NCBI GenBank assembly: GCA_017425345.1
Contig: JAFOML010000008.1
Span: forward strand, 1 to 12,257
From: Eubacterium sp.
GTDB taxonomy: Bacteria > Bacillota_A > Clostridia > Peptostreptococcales > Anaerovoracaceae
Direction of reading: 5' to 3'
DNA: 12,257 nt
Within the stretch, counting starts at the first letter, position 1, and each line of letters opens with the position of its first letter. Under the pieces are notes generated by a model. The model ran no database searches. It saw only the letters and a list, made by a program, of their open reading frames with translations, and was not told the DNA's origin. Shown in pieces: positions 1 to 6,313 of this stretch. Position numbers and translations under genes: made by a program.

Positions 1-147
1 CAGGCCCGATGGGGTCGCGAGCATATAGCGGTCATCGAGCCGCACGGAAAGATTCCCCCAGGTGCCCTGCACCAGGCCGTCTGCGAGCAGCTTCTTTCCG
101 TATTCTACCAGCAGCTCCCGGAAGCGCCCCTCATCCTTCCGAATCAT
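1..147 (-). CDS. Class II aldolase/adducin-family protein, N-terminal part (cut by window edge)
   Basis: Reading the minus strand from an ATG at 147 gives 49 residues, open to the window edge. They contain the N-terminal signature of class II aldolase/adducin proteins: GTWGNLSVRL at about residues 28-37, then TPSG at 45-48. In characterised members (for example fuculose-1-phosphate aldolase) the corresponding loops bind substrate phosphate. The start is supported by AGGAG about eight bases upstream. The reading frame overlaps the end of the preceding gene by 17 bases, so translation is probably coupled. Unlike its upstream neighbour, this copy looks canonical over the visible part and may be the catalytic member of a paralogous pair. 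The metal-binding histidines and C-terminus lie outside the window, so aldolase, epimerase or dehydratase activity cannot be told apart. It is too short to identify a substrate. Confidence 0.85.
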   Translation of the reverse strand, partial: MIRKDEGRFRELLVEYGKKLLADGLVQGTWGNLSVRLDDRYMLATPSGL

Positions 148-733
148 CTTTAAACTCCTTCTCCGCTTTCGAGTACTTCCGCTTGTACACCGCGCGCATC
201 AGCGCGCATTCCGCCGCGGAAAGCGGTCTGGCTCCGCCGATAACCGCCGCTTTCAGCATGACCTCCGCCTGCTTTTCCAGCACGGTCAGCGCAGTATAAG
301 CCTCGTAAAGGTTCCGTCCGACGCAGACAGCATGCCGTCTGTCGATGAGGACGGCATAGGAAGACCGCAGCGCGCCGCAGATCTTCGCCGCGTCCCTGGG
401 ACAGACCTCCGCGCAACTTCCGACGATCTGGGCCATGTCATCGAGACTGGCCCGCACGGGGTGTCCGGAATCCACGCAGATCCCTGCGTATGGCGTCTTG
501 AACAAAATCATAGCCCCGCACTCTGAAAGCCTCATCAGAGCATCCTTCTCCGGCAGCGGAAAATCCGTGACATCCAGAATGTCCACCGGTTTAATGTCGC
601 GGAAATCCGAAAAGTCATCCGTCATATAGCAGCGGCCGCCGTCCTTCAGAAGAATGGCCGCCATATCCCCTGTCGCATAGGGGAGCGCCGCCATCATCGC
701 GGCATATCTGGCTATGATCCCGACCCTGTCCAT
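131..733 (-). CDS. Divergent class II aldolase/adducin-fold protein, probably lacking the metal site
   Basis: A 200-residue protein with the layout of the class II aldolase/adducin fold. A degenerate substrate loop (TGDMAAILL, 21-29) is followed by KPVDILDV (48-55) and PLPEKDALM (59-67), where E62 falls near the usual catalytic Glu. The zinc region follows (ILFKTPYAG, 76-84), then HPVRASLDDMAQIVG (91-105), and RRHAVCVGRNLYEAY (132-146) with an LEKQAE helix. Active relatives have H-x-H before PYA and a third His in an NHG motif. Aligned by eye, the first two positions are L77 and K79, and the third is R133 (a His sits one residue later), so divalent metal binding is probably lost. The ATG lies one base after the stop of the aminotransferase gene, and the 3' end overlaps the next, canonical aldolase-family gene by 17 bases. 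It could be a structural or regulatory partner of that protein, or an enzyme repurposed for another reaction. Family assignment is fairly sure; function is unknown. Confidence 0.8.
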   Translation of the reverse strand: MDRVGIIARYAAMMAALPYATGDMAAILLKDGGRCYMTDDFSDFRDIKPVDILDVTDFPLPEKDALMRLSECGAMILFKTPYAGICVDSGHPVRASLDDMAQIVGSCAEVCPRDAAKICGALRSSYAVLIDRRHAVCVGRNLYEAYTALTVLEKQAEVMLKAAVIGGARPLSAAECALMRAVYKRKYSKAEKEFKDDSEG

Positions 734-734
734 G

Positions 735-2231
735 CTATCTCACCAGTCCCTTATCCGTCCGCACGACATGGCGGAAAACCTCTTCAAACCGGTTCAGCGC
801 CTCATCGATGACCGCATCGGTATCTGCCATGGAAGTGTACAGACGGCTTCCGGCCAGCGTTACGATACCGTTCGCCATGTATGCGGCTCCCATGCGTTCC
901 ATGGAATCCTTCCGCTCGTACATCATATCCTTGTTTCTGAGAAGTCCAATCGCGGACTTCACCAGACAGAAGGAAGAATAATCAAAACTCATCGCGCCCG
1001 TGCACTCCAGGTGACAGATGCTCCCCTGGTTGTAGGCGACGAATGGCAGTTCATATCTGGCGATCAGCTCTTTCAGACCATCGGTCAGACGATCGCCGGC
1101 ACGGCCAGCCTTCTCGCAGGCGTTCGTGCGTTCGATCTCCTTGATCGCCGTATATCCGGCAAGCGCGGAAAGTGGGTTCGCCGCAAGCGTTCCGCCCACA
1201 TAAGCGCGGTGCTTCCCGGAAGCAACGCCGGCTGCCATCAGTCCGGCATATTCTTTCTTACCGCCGACTCCTCCGGCTGCGGGGAAGCCGCCGGCCACGA
1301 TTTTGCCAAAAACCGTCAGGTCGGGCACCACATCAAAGTAGCCTTGCGCGCCGCCCAGGGCCAGCCGGAACCCGGTCACGACCTCATCGAAAATCAGAAG
1401 CGCCCCATACCGGTCGCAAAGACTCCGCACGCCGCGGTTGTAATCGATCGCAACCGGACGCGTGCCGCTCTCCGGACCCGCCGGCTCCACGATGACCGCA
1501 GCCGTCCCTCCGCGCAGACGGTTCAGCTTCAGCATCTTCTCCAGCATGTCCAGGTCGTTCGGCCGCACCTCGTCGGTATAGGCAAACATCTTTCCGGGGA
1601 TCCCGTGAGATTCCAGAAGATTGCGGCTCCCCGGGATCTTCAGTCCGTAGACAACCTGATCACTCCAGCCGTGGTATGCGCCGCCGATCTTGATCACCCG
1701 CTTCGCCCCGGTCGCGATGCGCGAGATCCGAAGCGCCGCCATCACCGATTCCGTACCGGAACCCAGCATGCGGAACATCTCCACGTTCGGCATGCAGTGG
1801 TGGATCTGCCTCGCGATCAGAAGCTCCGACTCGTGCAGAAGCCCCGTTACCGGCCCGCAGGTCTCAAGCAGCTCAATGATCGCATCACGAATCACCGGAT
1901 AGTTACTGCCCAGGATCGTAGGGCCTCCGGCTTGAAGAAAGTCGATATACTGATTCCCGTCCTTATCGTACAGATAAGCGCCCTCTGCTTTAGTAAAGCA
2001 GACAGGGAATGGTTTGTTGAAGGCGAGATTGTGCTGTACTCCCCCGGGAATATACTCCTTGGCTTCCTCATATACCGCCTTGGATTCAGCGCACTTCTCC
2101 TCGTAATACTTCAGTATCGTGCCTTCATAATAGTCGTCGTCCACTTCCCAGATCGGTTCGGACGTCAGATGCCGCAGACCGGCATTGATCCGGTCCGGAT
2201 CATCCCACCTGCTGATTCCACAGTTTTCCAT
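735..2231 (-). CDS. Class III PLP aminotransferase, glutamate-1-semialdehyde aminomutase-like
   Basis: A 498-residue fold-type I PLP enzyme of the class III aminotransferase/HemL branch. Visible motifs are IPGGVQ (61-66), GSGTESVMAALR (158-169, the cofactor phosphate and substrate region), GGAYHGWSD (183-191), IVEPAG (247-252), FDEVVTGFR (281-289, with D282 expected to contact the pyridine nitrogen), and FGKIVAGGFP (308-317), where K310 is the expected Schiff-base lysine. GGTLAANP (346-353) follows. HemL proteins are usually about 430 residues. This one carries roughly 45-50 extra N-terminal residues rich in Asp, Glu and Tyr. The ATG at 2231 has AGGAGG upstream at a somewhat long spacing of about 12 bases. 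The gene follows a TetR gene by 36 bases and precedes an aldolase-like gene by one base. With no haem genes nearby, amino transfer or mutase action on another aldehyde or keto substrate is more likely than 5-aminolevulinate synthesis. That specificity is inference. Confidence 0.9.
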   Translation of the reverse strand: MENCGISRWDDPDRINAGLRHLTSEPIWEVDDDYYEGTILKYYEEKCAESKAVYEEAKEYIPGGVQHNLAFNKPFPVCFTKAEGAYLYDKDGNQYIDFLQAGGPTILGSNYPVIRDAIIELLETCGPVTGLLHESELLIARQIHHCMPNVEMFRMLGSGTESVMAALRISRIATGAKRVIKIGGAYHGWSDQVVYGLKIPGSRNLLESHGIPGKMFAYTDEVRPNDLDMLEKMLKLNRLRGGTAAVIVEPAGPESGTRPVAIDYNRGVRSLCDRYGALLIFDEVVTGFRLALGGAQGYFDVVPDLTVFGKIVAGGFPAAGGVGGKKEYAGLMAAGVASGKHRAYVGGTLAANPLSALAGYTAIKEIERTNACEKAGRAGDRLTDGLKELIARYELPFVAYNQGSICHLECTGAMSFDYSSFCLVKSAIGLLRNKDMMYERKDSMERMGAAYMANGIVTLAGSRLYTSMADTDAVIDEALNRFEEVFRHVVRTDKGLVR

Positions 2232-2267
2232 AGGGGGATGTGCCCTCCTGTTTAAAAGTAGTATTAA

Positions 2268-2816
2268 TTAATTCAGATACGGTTTCACTAACTCAACAAA
2301 CTGCCGCTTTATCCGATTGCCGTCAAACTCCTTGGCGCAGATGAGATAGTGATTGACCAATCCGTAGAACAGACCGGTGATCATGATAACATGATCTTCC
2401 TTATCTTCCTCCGGGCAGGTCAGATTCTCCTCGATCAGCAGTTCAAGTTTCCTGACGGATTTCGCTTCCTCTTCACTGATAATGCTGTTGGACAGCAGTT
2501 TGCTGGAAAGCACCGGATACTGGACCGTGTCATCGATCAGCTTCTCGAACATGCGGACGATCAGATCGTTCCCATGCTCTCCCGATTCCTCACAATACTC
2601 CAGTACGTCGACGACCTCCTGCTCCATCAATGCGAGCATCAGCTCGTTGATCGTTGCGAAGTGATTGAAAATGGTCGTACGACACATGTCCGCCCGTTGA
2701 GCGATGTCATTAAAGGTCACATGATTGATTCCCTTTTCCTCGAACAGTCCTTTGGCCGCATGCATGATGATGTTTCTGCTGCGTGCACGTTTTCCTCTGG
2801 CTCTCGGCCCTGACAT
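2268..2816 (-). CDS. TetR/AcrR-family transcriptional regulator
   Basis: A 182-residue protein with an N-terminal TetR DNA-binding domain. A basic tail (GPRARGKRARSR) leads into helix 1 (IIMHAAKGLFEEKG, 16-29), then VTFNDIAQRADMCRTTIFNHF (33-53), the helix-turn-helix with the typical tyrosine or phenylalanine-rich end, and a helix beginning at INELM. Residues from about 65 form the variable ligand-binding and dimerisation part and match no ligand class I can name. The ATG at 2816 has GGGAGGAA at good spacing. It lies 32 bases after gtrA and 36 bases before the aminotransferase gene, all on the same strand, so it probably controls its own transcript and the aminotransferase-aldolase genes. I could not identify a convincing operator palindrome in the short gaps, so the target site is unassigned. 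Confidence 0.92.
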   Translation of the reverse strand: MSGPRARGKRARSRNIIMHAAKGLFEEKGINHVTFNDIAQRADMCRTTIFNHFATINELMLALMEQEVVDVLEYCEESGEHGNDLIVRMFEKLIDDTVQYPVLSSKLLSNSIISEEEAKSVRKLELLIEENLTCPEEDKEDHVIMITGLFYGLVNHYLICAKEFDGNRIKRQFVELVKPYLN

Positions 2817-2848
2817 AATGTTCCTCCCTCTTCACTGATTAGCTATAC

Positions 2849-3331
2849 TCATATTGTCTCAGAGGTTTTCTTCTCGCGCTGCGCTCGCTTGTTGGTGTTC
2901 ATGCTGTCCCGGAAGACAAAATACCGATCGTACAGAAATTCTGACGTCAGATTGATCGCCATGGTGAAAAAGAGCACCACGTAATCATTCCAGCCCGCAT
3001 GGACCGTAAGCGCATTCCCCCACCAGGTCGATGCGGGGGTAAAAACGCAGTAGAACAGAAAAACCTTGAACATGGCAACGGGAACGTTGTTTGCCGATTT
3101 GAACGTGAATTCCCGGTTAAGCGTGAAATTCCACAGAACCGACAGGATCAGCGCGATCAGGTAGCATGGCCAGTAACTCCACGGAGTGATCACCTTGAGC
3201 AGAGTAAAAGAAAGCGTCTCGATGATCCCCGCAGAAACGGAGAACAAAAAGAACTTTACAATCTGGATGCGGGTCTCTTTCGCATCCGGGATATAGACAT
3301 CCTTCCTCTCATCCTTCAAAACTGCCTCCAC
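2849..3331 (-). CDS. GtrA-family membrane protein
   Basis: A 160-residue (or 156-residue) integral membrane protein with four hydrophobic segments at roughly 24-46, 55-71, 86-108 and 117-135. It has both conserved aromatic/basic motifs of the GtrA family: NREFTFK (72-78) after the second segment and DRYFVF (135-140) after the fourth. GtrA-like proteins are thought to help move polyprenyl-phosphate-linked sugars across the membrane for cell-envelope glycosylation. No glycosyltransferase gene is visible next to this one, so the substrate is unknown. The longest reading starts at GTG (3331), which lacks a ribosome binding site. A TTG at 3319 has GGAGG five bases upstream and may be the true start. 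A good extended -10 promoter lies upstream. The C-terminus is basic (KRAQREKK), consistent with a cytoplasmic tail. Confidence 0.87.
   Translation of the reverse strand: MEAVLKDERKDVYIPDAKETRIQIVKFFLFSVSAGIIETLSFTLLKVITPWSYWPCYLIALILSVLWNFTLNREFTFKSANNVPVAMFKVFLFYCVFTPASTWWGNALTVHAGWNDYVVLFFTMAINLTSEFLYDRYFVFRDSMNTNKRAQREKKTSETI
3325..3329 (-). promoter_or_regulatory. Ribosome binding site favouring a TTG start for gtrA
   Basis: On the minus strand GGAGG (3329 down to 3325) is followed by CAGTT and then TTG at 3319-3317, in frame with gtrA. The spacing of five bases is workable. The upstream GTG at 3331 overlaps this very motif and has no Shine-Dalgarno sequence of its own. This would shorten the protein by four residues. 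N-terminal evidence would decide. Confidence 0.5.
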
Positions 3332-3394
3332 TTACATTGCGCCAGTGCCGCCGTGCATCGCGGTTATTCCCTTTTACCATTACACTGCAATACA

Positions 3395-3423
3395 ATTATC
3401 TCATAATTATGCCTAAAATTCAA
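3395..3423 (-). promoter_or_regulatory. Predicted sigma-A promoter of gtrA (and possibly the TetR-aminotransferase run)
   Basis: Minus strand TTGAAT (3423-3418), a 17-base spacer and GATAAT (3400-3395), preceded by TG one base upstream, which makes an extended -10. Transcription would start near 3388, leaving a leader of about 57-69 bases. No other convincing promoter was seen before the TetR gene, so this may serve all five minus-strand genes. Confidence 0.7.
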
Positions 3424-3476
3424 CTGCTCTAATAAGTAATTCGGAAGTTTCTTCCAATTCAGAGAGCGTATTCCGA

Positions 3477-3505
3477 TTGACTCTGTGCCGTGTCCGCACT
3501 ACAAT
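3477..3505 (+). promoter_or_regulatory. Predicted sigma-A promoter of the cobalamin adenosyltransferase gene
   Basis: TTGACT (3477-3482), a 17-base spacer and TACAAT (3500-3505), close to consensus and divergent from the gtrA promoter. A start about seven bases after the -10 would be near 3512, so the transcript would begin at the Shine-Dalgarno sequence (AGGAGG, 3512-3517) with a leader of only about 12 bases. That leaves no room for a cobalamin riboswitch on this transcript. Confidence 0.7.
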
Positions 3506-3523
3506 GACGTCAGGAGGTGTCAC

Positions 3524-4045
3524 ATGGAACGAGGATATGTTCAGATCTACACCGGAAACGGCAAAGGAAAAACAACGGCAGCGCTTGGACTTGCCATGCG
3601 GGCTGCCGGCGCGGGACTGTCCGTATATATCGGCCAGTTCATCAAAAGCATGGAATATCACGAGATCGGAATCCTGAAAGAGCGGTTTCCCGAGGTGACC
3701 GTCGAACTGTACGGGATCAAAGGCTGCATTCAGGGCCGGGATACGGATGCTTCTGACCGGAAAGCCGCCGCGCGCGGTCTTGCGCGCGCAGAGGATGTCC
3801 TTACAAGCGGACGATATGACATCGTGATTCTGGACGAGATCGGCATCGCATTCTACTTCGGCCTGATCACCCCCGAGCAGGGACTCGCTCTCTTACAGAA
3901 AAAAGCGCCCGGTACCGAACTGGTCATGACCGGACGCTATATTCCCGATTATATCATTGACGAGGCGGATCTGGTCACGGAGATGAAGGATATCCGCCAC
4001 TACTACGAGGCAGGCGTCGAAGCCCGGGACGGCATCGAGCGCTGA
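3524..4045 (+). CDS. cobO: Cob(I)alamin adenosyltransferase, CobA/CobO/BtuR type
   Basis: A 173-residue cytoplasmic enzyme that transfers the 5'-deoxyadenosyl group of ATP to cob(I)alamin, giving adenosylcobalamin. The unusual reversed P-loop of this family is plain: YTGNGKGKTTAALGLAMRA, with GNGKGKTT at 11-18. QFIKSMEYHE follows and then the Walker B-like strand YDIVILDEIGIAFYFGLI, with the conserved DE. The C-terminal TGRYIPDYIIDEADLVTEM matches the family's TGR and adjacent acidic motif. Length is usual for the short form of the family (about 170-200 residues). The start at 3524 is preferred because AGGAGG lies six bases upstream. An in-frame ATG at 3485 lies within the promoter. No other cobalamin genes are visible, so it may serve uptake and salvage. 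It converges with the phosphorylase gene. Confidence 0.93.
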   Translation: MERGYVQIYTGNGKGKTTAALGLAMRAAGAGLSVYIGQFIKSMEYHEIGILKERFPEVTVELYGIKGCIQGRDTDASDRKAAARGLARAEDVLTSGRYDIVILDEIGIAFYFGLITPEQGLALLQKKAPGTELVMTGRYIPDYIIDEADLVTEMKDIRHYYEAGVEARDGIER

Positions 4046-4060
4046 TTTTGTCCCCGTCCG

Positions 4061-4072
4061 GCCGGCGCCGGC
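4061..4072. other. Perfect GC palindrome between convergent genes
   Basis: The 44 bases between the converging stops (4045 and 4092) contain the self-complementary 12-mer GCCGGCGCCGGC. It could form a GC-rich hairpin or cruciform, but no T-run follows on either strand, so it does not qualify as a standard intrinsic terminator. Its role is unknown. Confidence 0.4.
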
Positions 4073-4089
4073 ACTGCCCCGCTCCCGCG

Positions 4090-4902
4090 CTATACCCGCG
4101 CGGCCAGAGCCATTGCGGCACGGAAGTGGACTTCCATTTCGTCATAGCTGACTTTTCCAAGGCTGCGCGGCTGCCAGGACTCCCCGTCCAGGCTGTCTTC
4201 CGCGTACACAAACTGATAGAGCTCGCATCCCCTAAGATCGCAGACCGCCTGCAGCGCGGAGCATTCCATGTCGACTGCGATGCAGCCGTCTTTCAGACGC
4301 GCCGCCGCATTTCCGCGCGTCTCCCGGTATAAGCCGTCTGTCGTCCAGATCCGGCCGCAGACGTGAGGAATTTCCAGGGCATTCAGCGCGGAGTCCACGG
4401 ACTCCGCATTTTTGATGCGGATGTAATCGGCCGCCGGCGCATAGTGATAGCTGGTGCCCTCATCCCGGTAGGCCTCTGTCGGCACGATGAAATGTCCGGC
4501 CGCAAGGCTGCCGTCCAGCACGCCGCAGGAGCCGAAGACCACGAACTTCCGGCCGCCCCGCGCGATCAGCTCCTCCATCATCGCGGCAGCAAACGGTGCG
4601 CCCATTCCGGTGCGGAACACCGCGGCCCGTCTCGGCGCCTTCCCCTCTGTCCCGGCGGGCAGAAGCTCTTCCGGGATCTCGATCTCATAGATCGGCACAC
4701 GCACGCCCGCGTTCATATAGCCGATATTCTGACCGCCGTACTTCTCACAGACGAGCTTCTCCACTTTCGGACTGAAGGTCTCAATGACCGTGTCCGGAAA
4801 CACCTCTTTCCCGGGCGAATTGCCCGGACCTCCCGCATCGTGCGGGATATCTGACGCCTTCAGGATCTCCTCCGTATTCGGATCAAACGTCTCGGTGATC
4901 AT
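4090..4902 (-). CDS. Nucleoside phosphorylase-family protein (uridine or purine nucleoside phosphorylase-like)
   Basis: A 270-residue member of the PNP/UDP phosphorylase superfamily, which splits nucleosides with phosphate into base plus (deoxy)ribose-1-phosphate. Motifs in order: RTGMGAP (97-103), VFGSCGVLDGSLAAGHFIVP (122-141), EAYRDEGTSYHY (143-154), TTDGLYRET (187-195) and VDMECSAL (210-217), the ribose-binding acidic-Met-Glu segment, then EDSL (235-238) near the catalytic acid position. The N-terminal phosphate loop GDPxR of classical hexameric enzymes is not evident. PDTVIETFSPKVEKL (36-50) stands in its place, so phosphate binding may differ. The ATG at 4902 has AAAGGAGG at good spacing. 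The gene starts directly after the tyrS terminator and has no separate promoter region. With upp in the same run, pyrimidine salvage is the more attractive role, but the base specificity cannot be read from sequence alone. Confidence 0.85.
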   Translation of the reverse strand: MITETFDPNTEEILKASDIPHDAGGPGNSPGKEVFPDTVIETFSPKVEKLVCEKYGGQNIGYMNAGVRVPIYEIEIPEELLPAGTEGKAPRRAAVFRTGMGAPFAAAMMEELIARGGRKFVVFGSCGVLDGSLAAGHFIVPTEAYRDEGTSYHYAPAADYIRIKNAESVDSALNALEIPHVCGRIWTTDGLYRETRGNAAARLKDGCIAVDMECSALQAVCDLRGCELYQFVYAEDSLDGESWQPRSLGKVSYDEMEVHFRAAMALAARV

Positions 4903-4916
4903 TCTGTCCTCCTTTG

Positions 4917-4949
4917 AAAAGAAGCCGCCGCAATTTCTGCGGCAGCTTC
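4917..4949 (-). terminator. Intrinsic terminator after tyrS, abutting the phosphorylase ribosome binding site
   Basis: On the minus strand GAAGCTGCCGCA, loop GAAAT and TGCGGCGGCTTC form a 12-pair stem (one G-T pair), followed by TTTT. It begins 9 bases after the tyrS stop. The T-run is immediately followed by AAAGGAGG of the next gene, so it could also act as an attenuator for that gene. Confidence 0.85.
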
Positions 4950-4958
4950 CAAAACACT

Positions 4959-6293
4959 CTATTTCAGCACGACTTTCATGAACTTCTTCTTGCCCTTCTG
5001 GATCAGGATCTCGCCATCGCGGAAATCCGCAGCCGTGAGATTGGCGCGCGGATCCGTAACCTTCTCGCCGTTCACGGAGACACCGCCCTGCTGGATGGTG
5101 CGCCGCGCATCGCCGTTGCTCTTCTCCAGACCGAGCTCTCTGACCAGCGTAATCAGGCCTTTTCCCTCGCCCTCAAACTCTGCAGCGTCGAACTCACGGG
5201 TCGGAATGTTGGCAGAAGATGCGCCGCCTCCGAATGCGGAACGCGCGCCTTCCTGTGCCTTATCCGCCTCTTCCTTGCCGTGGACCAGCTTGGTGACCTC
5301 GTATGCCAGGACTTCCTTGGCGTGGTTGATCTCTGCGCCTTCCAGCGCCGCGAGTCTGCGGACCTCATCCATCGGCAGGAAGGTCAGCATGCGCAGGCAC
5401 TTCTCCACGTCAGCATCTCCGACGTTGCGCCAGTACTGATAGAACTCATACGGGCTTGTGCGGTCTGCGGAGAGCCACAGCGCGCCTTTGGCTGTCTTTC
5501 CCATCTTCTTGCCCTCGCTGTTGGTGAGCAGGGAGAACGTCATGCCGTAGACTTCCTTATCACAAAGCTTACGCGTCAGATCCACACCGCCGATAATATT
5601 CGACCACTGATCGTTTCCGCCGAACTGCATCTTGACGTCAAAGTCTCTTGCCATGACGGTAAAGTCGTAAGACTGCATCAGCATGTAGTTGAATTCGAAG
5701 AATGACAGCCCGGTATCGCGCGCCATGCGCTGCTTGAACGCTTCTGCGCGCAGCATCTGATTGACGTTGAAGTGCGTGCCCACGGCGCGGACGAACTCGA
5801 TATAGTTGAGCGGGCGGAGCCATGCCGCGTTGTTGACGCTCACCGCCTTGCCCGGCAGAGGCTCACGATTCTCGTGGCCCGGCTCGAATACGCCGTTGTT
5901 GCCCTCATACTTCCACTCATCATCGAAGTCCAGGAAACGGTCAAACAGCTTCTTGAACTTGCGGCAGTTCTCATCGATCGTTTCGATGTCCATGAGCTGG
6001 CGCATGTCGGTGCGGCCGGACGGATCTCCGACCATTCCGGTGCCGCCGCCCAGAAGGACGACCGGCGTATGGCCGTACTTCTGCATGTACATCATGATGA
6101 TGACCTGCATAAAATGTCCGACGTGCAGGCAGTCTGCCGTAGGATCGAATCCGATATAGAACTTGATCTTCTCTTCCGAAAGCAGCTTACGGATCGCCGC
6201 TTCATCGGTCGTCTGCTCGATGAAACCGCGCTCCTGCAGAACATCGAATACATTGTCATACTGACTGATATTATCCGGTATGAAATTCTTCAT
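4959..6293 (-). CDS. tyrS: Tyrosyl-tRNA synthetase
   Basis: A 444-residue class I aminoacyl-tRNA synthetase that charges tRNA-Tyr in the cytoplasm. It shows YIGFDPTADCLHVGH (46-60), with HVGH as the HIGH motif. GGGTGMVGDPSGRT (82-95) follows, then QSYDF (207-211), GGNDQW (225-230), and KMGKT (263-267) in the KMSKS position. A C-terminal S4-like RNA-binding domain follows from about residue 388 (GDARRTIQQGGVSVNGEKV). Compared with the E. coli enzyme from memory, about 20 extra residues (around 127-152, GNNGVFEPGHENREPLP) lie between FLDFD and NNAAWL, in the catalytic domain. The start has AAGGAGAT seven bases upstream and is 20 bases downstream of upp. No T-box leader is possible in that short gap, so synthetase levels here follow the operon. 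A strong terminator follows. Confidence 0.98.
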   Translation of the reverse strand: MKNFIPDNISQYDNVFDVLQERGFIEQTTDEAAIRKLLSEEKIKFYIGFDPTADCLHVGHFMQVIIMMYMQKYGHTPVVLLGGGTGMVGDPSGRTDMRQLMDIETIDENCRKFKKLFDRFLDFDDEWKYEGNNGVFEPGHENREPLPGKAVSVNNAAWLRPLNYIEFVRAVGTHFNVNQMLRAEAFKQRMARDTGLSFFEFNYMLMQSYDFTVMARDFDVKMQFGGNDQWSNIIGGVDLTRKLCDKEVYGMTFSLLTNSEGKKMGKTAKGALWLSADRTSPYEFYQYWRNVGDADVEKCLRMLTFLPMDEVRRLAALEGAEINHAKEVLAYEVTKLVHGKEEADKAQEGARSAFGGGASSANIPTREFDAAEFEGEGKGLITLVRELGLEKSNGDARRTIQQGGVSVNGEKVTDPRANLTAADFRDGEILIQKGKKKFMKVVLK

Positions 6294-6313
6294 GAATACA
6301 ATCTCCTTAGTTT

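Noticed and set aside
714..2255. Open frame of 513 codons on the plus strand opposite the aminotransferase gene
   Set aside because: It mirrors a gene with clear PLP-enzyme motifs. The antisense product is rich in Arg and His with no recognisable domain and no good ribosome binding site. Long antisense frames are expected where TTA, CTA and TCA codons are rare.
2838..2848. TAGCTA-centred dyad before the TetR gene as its operator
   Set aside because: The symmetry stops after six bases. TetR operators are normally longer, so it is not supported.
3309..3380. Possible 23-codon leader peptide on the gtrA transcript, overlapping its start
   Set aside because: It starts with ATG in the predicted leader but has no Shine-Dalgarno sequence and no regulatory codon bias. 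The overlap is probably chance.
3413..3661. Minus-strand frame of 82 codons over the gtrA-cobO gap and the start of cobO
   Set aside because: It overlaps both predicted promoters and the P-loop coding region of cobO and resembles no family.
4046..4089. GC-rich dyad between cobO and the phosphorylase gene as a terminator
   Set aside because: There is no T-run on either strand and the perfect palindrome leaves no proper loop. It is recorded only as a palindrome.
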